Shown here one piece after another: positions 20,996 to 29,429 of a DNA stretch of 29,429 bases. The notes under the pieces were generated by a model that was not told the DNA's origin, did not search any database, and saw only the letters and a program-made list of their open reading frames with translations. Position numbers and translations under genes: made by a program. Source of the stretch: Pleurotus djamor (taxonomy: Eukaryota > Basidiomycota > Agaricomycetes > Agaricales > Pleurotaceae); contig JAPEVF010000576.1 of assembly GCA_029747585.1 (NCBI GenBank), forward strand, positions 1 through 29,429, written 5' to 3'. Positions within the stretch are counted from its first letter, which is position 1, and every line of letters starts with the position of its first letter.

Positions 20996-21436
20996 TTCTG
21001 ACCACCCTGATTGGACAATGCATGTAGCAGAGGGGAAGTAATCGGCTCACCTCTGAGGACTCAGGAGACGATGGATGATATATCACCGATCGGAAGAAAA
21101 ATCGAGTTCAAGTAGGTAAGAGCTCCCTAAGCCAAGTCCCTAAAAAGTTTAGGGACTTCGGTCCGCCACATCTGTCAGATCACGTTGCGGACGGTCTTTC
21201 CTTCAAAATGCTCAGTGAGTCCACCTTTTGAAGTGAAACACGTCGTCTGATCTCCCGAGTAGGTGCGTCCTCAAAGGAAAAATGGGAGCAGGCCGCACTC
21301 AATTCCCAATGTAGCCCCTAGGGCAACAGGGTGCGGCCGATTGGGGGCCCGCGCGCTTACTCTAGAGGCCTTTTCCTCTCGCTTAGGCGCCCGTTAATCT
21401 ATTCTCAAACGTAATTACCCCCCTCCGTTGGTCGTC
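20996..21436. other. No gene; hairpin and GC-rich palindromic words
   Basis: Upstream flank of the F-box fragment. It contains the perfect 11-bp inverted repeat at 21134-21158 and, around 21315-21380, GC-rich self-complementary words (GCCCCTAGGGC, GGGCCCGCGCGC). No open frame of interest. Confidence 0.4.
21134..21158. repeat. Perfect 11-bp inverted repeat, 3-nt loop
   Basis: AAGTCCCTAAA (21134-21144) and TTTAGGGACTT (21148-21158) are exact reverse complements separated by AAG. A second CCCTAAG word lies just upstream. It could be a transposon-end remnant, a cruciform-forming site or a hairpin in an RNA; nothing nearby tells which. Confidence 0.6.
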
Positions 21437-21598
21437 TTACGGAGCCCTTGTTGAGGCGAAGCAGTCAGCCACGGCAGAACCTCTGTTGCTGGTTATCAGT
21501 TTGGTGAGTACGAAGGCCGCGTTGTTACTTCCTTTCGTCATTTACCGTTCTTGTAGCGCAGCAAACTCCAAGCAAACTCCCAATTCATCAGATTCCAT
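21437..21598 (-). CDS. Candidate tiny protein, 32 aa, two exons
   Basis: ATG at 21598; exon 1 21598-21546, intron of 63 nt (GTAAAT, branch-like CTGATAAC, end ACAG), exon 2 21482-21437 ending TAA. The phase-2 junction gives 33 codons (MESDELGVCLEFAALQER then GSAVADCFASTRAP). Unspliced, the frame stops immediately at the donor (CGGTAA). About 190 nt upstream is a TATATAAGG box, and the leader between holds the two repeat copies described at 21615-21759. The reading rests on splice signals and promoter only; it could equally be a non-coding transcript. Confidence 0.25.
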
Positions 21599-21614
21599 TA
21601 AGTCTATAAGGGAT

Positions 21615-21759
21615 CTAGAATAGAAAGGCTCAGTCTTTGCGGGGCAACGACTGATGATATATTAAGTACCTAGAATAGAAAGGCTAGATACTTGTGAGTA
21701 CGAAGTAAGTAGGATGAAATAGATAACATACCTCAGTCTTTGCGGGGCAATGACTGAGG
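21615..21759 (-). repeat. Two tandem hairpin repeats, one with a 48-bp intron-like insert
   Basis: Copy 1 (21615-21654) and copy 2 (21670-21683 plus 21732-21757) share a 14-bp word and a 26-bp hairpin word with a single C/T difference. In copy 1 the two words are adjacent. In copy 2 they are separated by exactly 48 bp (21684-21731). On the minus strand that insert begins GTATGT, contains CTTAC and TACTCAC branch-like words, and ends CTAG. The hairpin of copy 2 (21731-21759) pairs CCTCAGTC with GACTGAGG and TTGC with GCAA around a GGG loop, broken only by one T-T mismatch. The element lies in the presumed leader of the minus-strand unit below the TATA box at 21781. Confidence 0.65.
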
Positions 21760-21780
21760 TTCTACGAGTACGAAAAGTGT

Positions 21781-21789
21781 CCTTATATA
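21781..21789 (-). promoter_or_regulatory. TATA box (TATATAAGG), minus strand
   Basis: TATATAAGG on the minus strand, 20-30 nt upstream of the first hairpin repeat. It would place a transcription start near 21755, inside or beside the hairpin of copy 2. Confidence 0.4.
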
Positions 21790-22155
21790 TGAAAGTAGAC
21801 CATAGTGCGCGCGAGGGAAACGGCGCGGTATAAAGTGTGGATAATGTACTATAAATGTAGAATAAATACTTCAAGGGCGCGAGGGGACGAATCCCGAGTC
21901 TAGTGTGTCGGTAACGCGTCGTTGTGGTGCGGGATAGTGGTGGTGGATGCAGTTTGCGACGCGTACAGTCGGGATGCACGTGGTGAGTCCTCGGAACGGG
22001 TTTGCCATTCCAACAAAGTCAGTTCTTAAAACACCATAGGAAATAACACAATTGCAATCATGCCACCATTTTCTGTCTCCCCCATCTTTTTCCTAACTCT
22101 CATTTTGTTCACTGGATTTCTTACTTTGCCTACCATACGCCGTACGGAATGTATG
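21790..22155. other. No supported gene
   Basis: A plus-strand ATG at 22060 in good context opens a hydrophobic stretch (PIFFLTLILFTGFLTLP) but then runs antisense through the transposon-associated relic and two N bases, so I treat it as chance. The rest shows nothing. Confidence 0.35.
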
Positions 22156-23055
22156 CTACGGTGTCCCATATCCATCATCTATGCCGAAATCAGGATCTTC
22201 CCCATCGTCGGTNCCTCCATGTCTGAGTCATCGAAACAACCCGCCTCCGAGCCGGCCTCCGANGGGGTCTGGGGATGCATCCCCAGCATGATTTTCATCT
22301 GCTCCACGGTCGCCTCTGTCGCCGTTCCCTCCTATTGCCTCAGCAGTAACCTCCGCTACCTCCGCTACCTCCCCTTCCAGTGCGATGGGAGGCCCTTGAT
22401 CATCAGCCACCGAAGTAAGCTGACTGTGTTGCAGGCTTGTATGTCTGATACCTCCTCCTCGATGCCGCATGAAGATATCTCGATCGGCAAAACTAGATAA
22501 TCGGTCATTAGAACTCGTTGCCACACCCTCTCGCAGTGTCAACCACGTAATCTGCACTGACATGTTCGCATAATAGTAATGCCAATCTTCTTTCTCGCCT
22601 GGATGTCTTGCGGCGGTGGGTTCGGGTTGAGTAGTAGGGAGGAGTGCTGAGGTTGTGCCCTCTTTGAAATCAGGTATTACTCTAGATGACAAGACCTAAT
22701 CACGAGAGCAGGATCAAGGAAGCCAAACGCATAATTCTCTTCATCCTCGAACTCTGAGACAAATCCGACTTTGGGAAGCTTGCCCAAACGGGACCCGAAC
22801 TGATTCCAAACCATCGGACCCACAGAAATTCCATCCTTGACGTGATTGGAGGTGTCGAGTCTAACGACTTCAGCTCTTACCGCCATCATCCCCAATTGCC
22901 AACTTCAACCTGCACGGAGACCATAGTGGAAATGGAAGCAAAATGGAAATGAAGTACTCAGAGGAGCCGACGACAATACATTCAACGGTGAAGCTTTGAA
23001 ACATAGGGTAAACTGGATGTTTCAGTGGGGATTCTCGCCGCCAAAATAATCGCAT
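22156..23055 (-). pseudogene. Frameshifted transposon-associated (Plavaka/KDZ-type) ORF relic
   Basis: From right to left on the minus strand the fragments are HPVYPMFQSFTVECIVVGSS, an intron (GTACTT to TGCAG), LKLAIGDDGG, RAEVVRLDTSNHVKDG with VGPMVWNQFGSRLGKLPKVG and YAFGFLDPALVIRSCHL, then IPDFKEGTTSALL and EDWHYYYAN, an intact 69-nt intron (22493-22561, GTCAGT to CTAG), IFADRDIFMRHRGGGIRH, and an acidic Gly/Glu/Asp tail ending TAG at 22156. The pattern YYY-N-IF-DRD-FMR-RGGG is one I recall from highly repeated ORFs linked to Plavaka/KDZ elements in Agaricomycetes; that link is from memory. At least two frameshifts (near 22684 and 22880) and two N bases (22213, 22263) interrupt it. The tail is only continuous if the N at 22213 hides an indel. 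No transposase or terminal repeats were found beside it. Confidence 0.55.
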
Positions 23056-23161
23056 TTGGGGACGGCAGAGTGTAGGGCGATTGTTGTAGTACTTTCGTGA
23101 GGACGACGAGAACTCAAAGAAAACTAAAAGAAAGACTCACGGCGGTTGTTTTGAAATTTGA

Positions 23162-23359
23162 CTAACATATAGGAACCTTGAACATTGCGCATTGACACAC
23201 TTCAGGATCTTCACAATTAGGCCAATGCTTCATTTCAACCACATCGGATGAATTTCTGGGAGGGAGCACATTATCATCTACATCATGTAAGTGGTCATCT
23301 TGATTCTGGCACAAGTCGTTGACGAGTCGGCGATAAATCCACTCGGATCCGATTTCTGA
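23162..23359 (-). other. Coding-like fragment, possible upstream exon of the relic
   Basis: A 66-codon minus-strand open stretch without ATG reads GSEWIYRRLVNDLCQNQDD, then VVEMKHWPNCEDPEVCQCAM, and stops at TAG 23162. Composition and the Cys spacing look like real protein. A donor-like GTTCCT follows the last Lys codon. It may be an upstream exon of the relic at 22156-23055 or of another lost gene. Confidence 0.35.
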
Positions 23360-23367
23360 CCTTTATT

Positions 23368-24223
23368 CATTCTTACTTTTATTCAGTTAGGGCATGTTCC
23401 CCATGCCTGCGCCCCCCATATTTGATGGAACTTGGTCCTTTTGTGCGTGAATCGTTGAATGCATCCTTCTAGGAATACTCGCTGTGTCTGAGAGGGTTGT
23501 AATCGTTGTTTTTTGTGTTGAATCTCATCGGGCGCTAAGTCCTTGGCGCCAACAATTCTTCCTAAGCGCCGTCCGCCAAGGATTGTTCCTTTGCGTTGCC
23601 TTTGCAACAATGCGATGCTGGACGACCCTCCCAACTTCCCGTCCATTGTCTTGCGCCTCCGATGTCCCTTACGACTGCATGAGATCGGCTTTTTCTACCT
23701 GAAGTCGGTATATTGTGGCTTTATTCCGCAAAACCTCCCAGGGCGTCAGGCCGAGCATGATCGACGTCAACGGCTGATTTGGTGTGTGCGCTAGACGTCA
23801 ACCTCGTATGGATAACCCTCAGTTATTGGTAACTCGCGGCTCAAGCGACGCCGTATACGCAGTTCAGTAGCCCCGGTAGCTCGAGTGAATACCAATGATC
23901 CTGGTTTGTACTCATTCTCGTGACTCGTGAGTCTATCCTCCAATCCAGCAGTTATCACAATCCCAATTTCTGTCGTTCCACTTGGTTTTAGCTCTTTCCG
24001 TGGCGTTCTTATCTTCCAAAAAAACATAAAAAGCTTGAATCATGTCAGAAAATCGAGCCTCGGCTTCCGCTCCATCTTCCCCATAGACTCATCTCGATCC
24101 GAGCCCCCAGGTGTGGCATCTCCGTTAGGAAGACACCGGTTACACGAGCTTTCCCAGCACTCTACGGTAAGCACTGAGGATAATGTATCAGGGCTCTGCA
24201 CTAACTACTGTAGATGATATATC
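23368..24223. other. No confident gene
   Basis: A plus-strand ATG near 24042 starts MSENRASASAPSSP and stops at TAG; a shift of frame continues as SRSEPPGVASPLGRHRLH up to a GTAAGC donor near 24170, and an acceptor (CTACTGTAG) follows at 24213. This could be a broken first exon of the next candidate gene. The palindromic patch at 23531-23582 lies here too. Confidence 0.35.
23531..23582. repeat. Palindromic GGCGC-rich patch
   Basis: Nested self-complementarity: TTGGCGCCAA (23543-23552) is a perfect palindrome, GGCGCTAAG (23531) pairs with CTAAGCGCC (23562) with one mismatch, and TCCTTGG (23540) pairs with CCAAGGA (23576). A related GGCGCTA/TAGCGCC stem occurs at 27561-27583. May be a remnant of a foldback element. 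Confidence 0.4.
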
Positions 24224-24630
24224 ATGACGCCGTGCACAGGTGCTGCCCTTGGGCGAATCTTTCAGAATCGCAACATGCTTTCGGGTACTCTCGTTGCTCA
24301 CACCGTTGCAGTGGCCTCAGGGCACCCTCCCCCGATTGCTCCGTACAGCAGTACCCTGGAAACAGCCGCCTACAATCTATCGACACCAGTCGACGATGAT
24401 GATGGCGACGATGGCGAGCCAATGCCAGGTCTCCCATCCCTCTCCCAGGTTACATTAGCAGCTCGAGCAGGTGAGTGCTATCACGAACCATGATGTCTCC
24501 AAGTCTAATCTGCCTTCTAACAGAGCAAGATCCTCACACCCTCCTCCTCGTACCTCGCCACGCAGAGGTAGGAGTGTCGATCTCGTTGTCGATCTATAGA
24601 AGCGTTAGCTCGATACGGAGAGTGTCCTAG
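24224..24630 (+). CDS. Hypothetical ORF, 117 aa, two exons
   Basis: ATG 24224; exon 1 to 24470, intron 24471-24523 (53 nt, GTGAGT, TCTAAC branch-like, ends CAG), exon 2 to TAG at 24630; the phase-1 junction gives 118 codons. Exon 1 carries an acidic patch (VDDDDGDDGEP) followed by LPSLSQVTLAARA; exon 2 begins EQDPHTLLLVPRHAE, then becomes Ser/Ile/Arg-rich and less convincing, with another donor-like GTAGGA at 24568. In the frame used here a TGA lies just upstream of the ATG. No known domain. Given the broken stretch upstream (23368-24223) it may be the surviving middle of a pseudogene. Confidence 0.3.
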
Positions 24631-25379
24631 AGAGGCCAACCGAACGATCGAACTGTTGAAGAGATCTTCAAGCTCGAAGTAGGGCCGGCTAGGTACAAAT
24701 CAAAATTAGTAAGTTCGCATTGAATTTCGATGGCAAGAATCACGGTCTATACTTCCTAGGTACCTCTACTCTAGCCGAAGGATGGTTGCAGGAGTGACAC
24801 GCCTAGAGTCCTCTGCATGGACCCGTTCGTGCCACGCTCTGCGGTGGCCCACACTAACAAGTCTAAGTGGTTTCACTCAGGTTGGGACTTGGGTTGGGAA
24901 AAGTTTGAGAACAAGCCTTCTTACCGTTGCTCCCATACACGTCAGTACGGGATTAGCTTATAGGCAGGTAGTTGATCCTTGTTGATTGTCAAGTGGAAGG
25001 CGAGGCCGATCGCCCAAAAAACTCACGTGGTGGGACAAGCATAGCCAAACCAATTCCCGATCCTTATAGCTCCGGAGCCGAACCGTCTTTCCAAGCCCAA
25101 GTCTGCAGATACTACGGCGTTGGCCCCCTTATGGACCGCGGTTCCAGGGGAGAGGACACAATGGAGCCGTGGCTCTACCTCTCCATGGCCCAACGCTTGT
25201 TGAGTCGTAGTATCGTCGTTGCAAACTGGCATTTGATTCCTCTGTTCAGGCCAACGCGGCTGTCTGTATACCGTTCTCTGTACTCACACACTTTTCCACT
25301 CTTTTAACCTCTCGATACACAAGGCGAAGAGTCTTTTATAGGTGAGGTGCCGGCCGCTCTTTCCTGTCGTCCTTACCTT
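24631..25379. other. No supported gene
   Basis: Only short frames on both strands with no splice-consistent chain. It sits between the 117-aa candidate and the kinase relic and may contain decayed exons of either. Confidence 0.35.
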
Positions 25380-26829
25380 ACCTCAGACTCCAAGGACCAT
25401 TTCGCGCAATGACCCTGTCCGAAAAGACCCGTACCGACCTTGGCCCCTTGGTTTCAACGACGCAGCTGCTAGTGTCTACTCAACGGTTCATTCATTTTAT
25501 GACTTGCGCTCGACTCGTAATTTTCGGCGGTTGTGGATGGACCAACTGCCCCTTATCAACGGCTGCGAATGGTTTGGATGGCTGGCCTCAAATACGTAGT
25601 TGGGAAGGATCTGTCCGGAGACGACCGCCGTATCATCGTCCGCAAACGGGGGACGAGTGGGCTCGATGAGAGCTCGGACGTATAACCAGCGACCGTTGGT
25701 TGTTTCTATGATCACAATACAAGTCGCCATATCCTCAGCGCAGACCAACCCTGCCACCACCTCGAGATCGAGTCCATCCTCAAGTACACCGAGGAGCTGT
25801 TTCACCAGGCTATTGCTAATGCGGAAAAGAAGAAGCTGACCCAGCCCAATTTACCCAACCTTCCCTTTCGACCAAGCGCCCCCTCTTTGACAAGCCGCTT
25901 TCGACTCGCAGGATCCAGATGCCACCGTTTGGCCACTGTACGCTCTGGAATCCCTTGCTGCCGGCGCTCTCCGCTGGACGTTCGGCCTTTTCATCGATGA
26001 CTACGAGATCACTAATTGGTACTTTGACCGTCTCGGAGCAATCCAGACGCGGCCGTTCAAATTTGTCTGCGAAGGGATGTCTGCGAAGGGAACCTTCCCC
26101 TCTTCGCGCCTCTCATCGCCGGGCCCACGCGCTGCACCCCTGTCCAAACTGGCTTAGAACCTCTCGTCTTATCCCCTTGTTCAAGCCTCACCAATCCGGT
26201 TATGCTTGAGCCGTTTGTTCCGAAGAAATTTTACGACGGTACCGAGATCATTGTCTCCAAGAGTATCAAGACTCCATCCCCTTCTGATACTGGCTATTGC
26301 ATCTGCGGCGATGAGCCCTTGTATGGCTATCGTGGAACTATCGGGCGAGGAGCTATGATTTGCGCTGTCAGAGGATCGCCCCTCACCCGGCGTCCCATCT
26401 TCAAATCATCTATTGTTCGTAAGCTACAAACCTTTGAAAACCTTCGGAATATGCGAAAGCACCTCCCAAGATCATCCATGCAGGGACCTCTCTTTGCGTC
26501 GCTTCTTGTATCCGCATGGTTTGCCATGAATCTTGGGGAGGTGGCTCGCGAGGGTGGGAAGTCAAGTCCCTGGAGCACTCCAAGACTATATTCAGAGATC
26601 TCGTTCGATGCAAGTTCTTTGATTTCCCTTTTTGATATGTATGCTAATCACGATGTTAGGGTTAGGCCACTACTACCAGGTCGCGACCAGAGACCTCGGC
26701 GAGAACAACCTCATGTAGTGGTACGAAGACGACGATGATAGCGAGGAGGATGAAGAATACGATGAGTTCCCGGCTGAGTGTCACGAAGACGATTGGAGAG
26801 GCCGAGGGAGAGGAGGCTACAGACTCTGA
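25380..26829 (+). pseudogene. FunK1-type fungal protein kinase pseudogene
   Basis: In order: SDSKDHFAQ (a typical FunK1 N-terminal start); EELFHQAIANAEKKK; from 25912, after a CTCGCAG acceptor, LYALESLAAGALRWTFGLFI and NWYFDRLGAIQTRPFKFV; then LYGYRGTIGRGAMICAVRG, the glycine-rich region; KIIHAG; LEHSKTIFRDLVRC; an intact intron 26614-26659 (46 nt, GCTAATC branch, TTAG); and GHYYQVATRDLGENNLM, the catalytic loop. FunK1 kinases normally carry HRD here; this copy has TRD. Lesions: a frame change near 25412, a 14-bp tandem duplication at 26064-26091 that shifts frame, another shift near 26466, and TAG at 26716 inside the catalytic segment. The DFD/DWD metal-binding motif and C-lobe are absent; an acidic tail (WYEDDDDSEEDEEYDEF) follows to TGA 26829. 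Family assignment is fairly secure, and loss of function very likely. Confidence 0.7.
26064..26091 (+). repeat. 14-bp tandem duplication inside the kinase relic
   Basis: TGTCTGCGAAGGGA occurs twice back to back. Fourteen is not a multiple of three, so the second copy shifts the reading frame exactly where the FunK1 frame changes. Confidence 0.8.
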
Positions 26830-28240
26830 GGTTCAGGATGATGTGAAGCTAGAGCTGCTCATGGAATGCGCAGAAGCCGCCTCGCACAGGCTACTCAAGC
26901 CACTCTCGCAATACGACAACGAGGGAAGACAGCACGGCCTCCTGCCAGAGGTTGGGCTCTGATTCCTGGGGCGACTCTAAACTCCTTGCGCATGCCTTTT
27001 GGCTATGCCAACCGACCAATCATGCCAAAGCAATCTCCCTAGACCAACTGTACCGGACCTACCAGACCAGACCAACGATTCCCGAAGAACCATCCATCAC
27101 TGAACGCGCCGACGACGGAATACTAATTATGCCCAACCAAATTATGCCCGACCGTAACTGTTCCAACCGGGCGCAGCTCGTCTATAACCAACCCCCGCAA
27201 CGCGTCTTAGTCACTCTGTCGTACTTGCTGCGGTGTATAAATGCAGACATTAAAAAATTTATGTCACGTGGATGAGACGCCGATCTCAGGTCAGATGTAG
27301 CGCGAAAACAAGAGACAGGTACTCTACCTGGTACAACGGAAGATAGGTAATGTGATTTCGCGCTGAGCTCGACATAGCCCAACCGCGAGGGTTCAGTAAG
27401 TGGATCGAGATGCGGTTCAGCGGACGGTAAACGCGAACGACGGTTTGAATCAGAAATTGATGAGGAAACTCACATAGATCAACTTTTTGCGAAACAGGCT
27501 GGATTATGACCTCGAATGGCTCAACGACGCGAAGGCGGATCGTTCTGGTCGCCGATTTGTGGCGCTAGCGATGTTTTAGCGCCTATTGACGCCACATTTC
27601 GGAGGGGTGCCGGCGTGAGGTATTTGCTTGAAACGGCACCGACTCGTTCCAAGAGAACGCCTTCCTGGGACTAAGGAGTCCTACAAGTAGCTTGTTGGAA
27701 CGAAATAGCTCTATGGAAACTCACGACGCTTGGTTAGTGACTCCTTTCCAAACACTGAACAGTGGGAGAGAACGGCTGCGGGCTGGCGTTGGCCATGGGG
27801 ACAAGGGTTGGACAACNGGGAGGAGATTGTCCTGCCTGTAGAACGAGGACTCTAATGAGTACGAGTTCTCAATCACGACCGAAGATATGGTCAAGACTGA
27901 GGTACGTAGAATTGGAAATGAGGAAAGATAAAACGAAAAAAATCCTCCTATGTTACTAGGAGCCTCTAAGGGGATCTCGAGTTGCATCGCTAGAACCCCG
28001 ACTTCCTTCAACACTGCCAAGTAGTCGAAAGTCCACACTAGTACTAGGGTAAGAGGTCAGTCATTTTCATAAGGATGCTAGGCGCGCACCGGTTTGAGGG
28101 GGCCGGGAGCAGCCAGGCGTATATCCATTTTGTCCTGGCGAAACTCAACACCAGTGTATTGGCAATGAAAGAACTCCAAATTATCATGACTCGCTGTGTA
28201 GTCCCTCTTTATGGCGTTGACATGCGCGGCAACTATACTC
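26830..28240. other. No supported gene
   Basis: Short frames only; a Glu/Leu-rich stretch (LELLMECAEAASHRLLKPLS) at about 26840-26960 may be a last kinase-relic or neighbour fragment. Contains the hairpin at 27552-27602, an 8-bp inverted pair CGTTCCAA/TTGGAACG near 27645-27705, and one N at 27817 beside a G run. Confidence 0.35.
27552..27602. repeat. Long imperfect hairpin with nested stem
   Basis: CCGATTTGTGGCG (27552-27564) pairs with CGCCACATTTCGG (27590-27602) at 11 of 13 positions, and inside or overlapping it GGCGCTA (27561) pairs perfectly with TAGCGCC (27577-27583). The 51-bp unit could be a short foldback element or an RNA hairpin. Confidence 0.5.
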
Positions 28241-28354
28241 GGGGGGTGTTAAGGATATTTTTTGGATTTTTGAGTTTTTAAGGTGCTTTCTTCGCGCCGC
28301 TGTGCGCCAATTTCGTGAGGTATCAGAATATCCGAAAAATTCCTTACTAACCCC
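28241..28354. mobile_element. Candidate MITE with ~25-bp terminal inverted repeats
   Basis: The left end (GGGGTGTTAAGGATATTTTT followed by TGGAT) matches the reverse complement of the right end (GGGGTTAGTAAGGAATTTTT followed by CGGAT) apart from small gaps and one or two mismatches. The element is about 112 bp, too short to code, AT-rich at the ends and GC-rich in the middle. No clear target-site duplication could be identified, so boundaries are approximate. It sits about 200 bp upstream of the C2H2 gene and could carry or disturb its promoter. Confidence 0.45.
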
Positions 28355-28559
28355 TAAAGAATAGCTTTCCAAAGCCTATCTAAGACGCAACGCGACGCGT
28401 ATCTACGTTCATCAAAGTGTTTACAAGTCGAGCTGAGCCAAACAAGGACACACTGCCCAACGGCTTTGTTGCAAAGGCCGCTTTTGCTTGCTCTTCGCGC
28501 CCTTTCTCCCGGGCCTTTGATTTGCCGATATCGGATTGTCTGTTGGCGGAGTTTGGACG

Positions 28560-29425
28560 ATGTCGACGCCCACCTGCTCCTCGCCCGTTAAGACATATGT
28601 GTGTCCGGCGTGCCAACGTGCGTTCGCGACAAGAGGACGTCTGGAGCGTCATTCAGTCATCCATACGGGCGAGAAGAAACACAAGTGTCCCTTCCCTCAA
28701 TGTAACACGCGTTGTTCGAGACTAGACAACTTACAAGTTCAGTTACGTTTCCCCTCTCCTCCTTCTCCTTGTCGTATCTTCCTCTAATCCAGTGTGTGTG
28801 CTCAGCTATCGAACAATCCATGTCTCCCTGGAATCCCGTCGATTCTCCACCCGTTCGGCCAAGGCCCGCGCAGTGGGTCCGAAATCAAAACGCAATTCCA
28901 ACGCCAACGCTGCCAACGCTGCCGCTCCCGCACTCCAACACCATCCCCTTCCTCCCCATATCTCCTCCTCTTCCTCTCATCACGCCGCAAACGGGCATCT
29001 GCCTCCTCTCAGTGCACCCCCCGAACTAGAACCCGCACGTTTATACACCCACCTCTCGCCATCCCTCGATTCCCCACCCCCTCTCGCTCAAGCAACCCTC
29101 CCAGTAGCACACCACATGCACCCCCACCCTCCCGACACCCACCGCGACCGCATTCTCTCCTCTTGCGCCGCCTTTTCTTCACCCGAACTCTCCTCTACCA
29201 TGCGCCGGAAGTCCAAGGTTCGATTTCGATTTTTAGCTCCGGTCACGTCACACCTATCACATTTTCTTATCTTATCTTATCACACTTTTCCAACCACTAC
29301 ACCAATTCACCTTCGGTATCAAGCCTATTTTCCTGCATCGCGATGATGAACTGGGGGCTAAGGAACGACTGGGGTTGATTATATACATAGGCACTCATGA
29401 TGCCGAATCTGGTGGATGCCGCTGA
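28560..29425 (+). CDS. C2H2 zinc-finger transcription factor, two adjacent fingers
   Basis: ATG 28560; exon 1 28560-28741, intron 28742-28805 (64 nt, GTTACG to CTCAG), exon 2 28806-29217. Finger 1 uses Cys15, Cys18, His31, His35 (C-x2-C-x12-H-x3-H), then a TGEKKHKC linker, then finger 2 Cys43, Cys48, His61, His66 (C-x4-C-x12-H-x4-H). The codon of His61 is split by the intron, which fixes the splice sites exactly. Downstream is a Ser/Pro/His/Ala-rich disordered region with a basic start (ESRRFSTRSAKARAVGPKSK) and MRRKSK near residue 193-198. There a GTTCGA donor suggests a second intron; an AAG acceptor at 29323 would continue in phase (PIFLHRDDELGAKERLG) to TGA 29425, but this last exon is uncertain, and without it the frame runs to 29346. 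Nuclear DNA-binding regulator by family; target unknown. The gene may continue past the window. Confidence 0.75.
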
Positions 29426-29429
29426 GTTC

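Noticed and set aside
21730..21775. Resemblance of the second hairpin repeat to the 5' end of U4 snRNA (CTTTGCG, GGCAATGA, GAGGTT)
   Set aside because: Only short words agree, the region between them is missing, the duplicate copy diverges straight after the hairpin, and no Sm site or 3' stem-loop follows. The perfect inverted repeat explains the word structure better.

Overview
The window looks like nuclear DNA of a mushroom-forming basidiomycete (Agaricomycetes). The reasons are dense short GT-AG introns (about 35-130 nt), a FunK1-type fungal protein kinase relic, an F-box fragment of the type that is heavily expanded in these fungi, a relic of a protein family I associate with Plavaka/KDZ transposons, and a tandem C2H2 zinc-finger gene. 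No bacterial-style operon, rRNA, convincing tRNA or CRISPR array was seen. All gene models come from reading open frames and splice signals by eye; phase agreement across introns is the main support.

Layout. 1-1.9 kb has no convincing gene and a degenerate GAAATC-rich repeat. 1.9-12.7 kb is the gene-bearing part: an intronless 305-aa ORF (+), meeting tail-to-tail a four-exon minus-strand gene of about 6 kb that encodes a predicted 1,924-aa low-complexity and coiled-coil protein with an N-terminal Cys6 motif close to a Zn2Cys6 cluster; then a three-exon 211-aa gene (-) and a two-exon 71-aa gene (-) downstream of a TATA box. 12.96-13.69 kb is a diverged tandem repeat array. 14.6-18.5 kb is a plus-strand region behind a TATA box, full of very short introns; two stretches of it give in-phase coding chains, others are broken. 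18.5-19.7 kb is an unrecognised seven-exon minus-strand gene whose antisense frames are misleadingly open.

20.6-28.4 kb looks like a graveyard: F-box fragment, hairpins, a tiny minus-strand transcription-unit candidate whose leader carries two repeat copies differing by an intron-like 48-bp segment, a frameshifted transposon-associated gene, a FunK1 kinase pseudogene disabled by several lesions (one a 14-bp tandem duplication), and a candidate MITE. The right end carries a plausible intact C2H2 transcription factor gene that runs close to or over the window edge.

The genes show no shared pathway. The most unusual items are the intron-presence/absence repeat pair (21.6-21.8 kb), the tandem array at 13 kb, the intron-dense unit at 14.6-18.5 kb and the 1,924-aa protein. 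Eight isolated N bases, most next to G or C runs and two inside the transposon relic, suggest local consensus uncertainty, so some frameshifts may be sequence errors.
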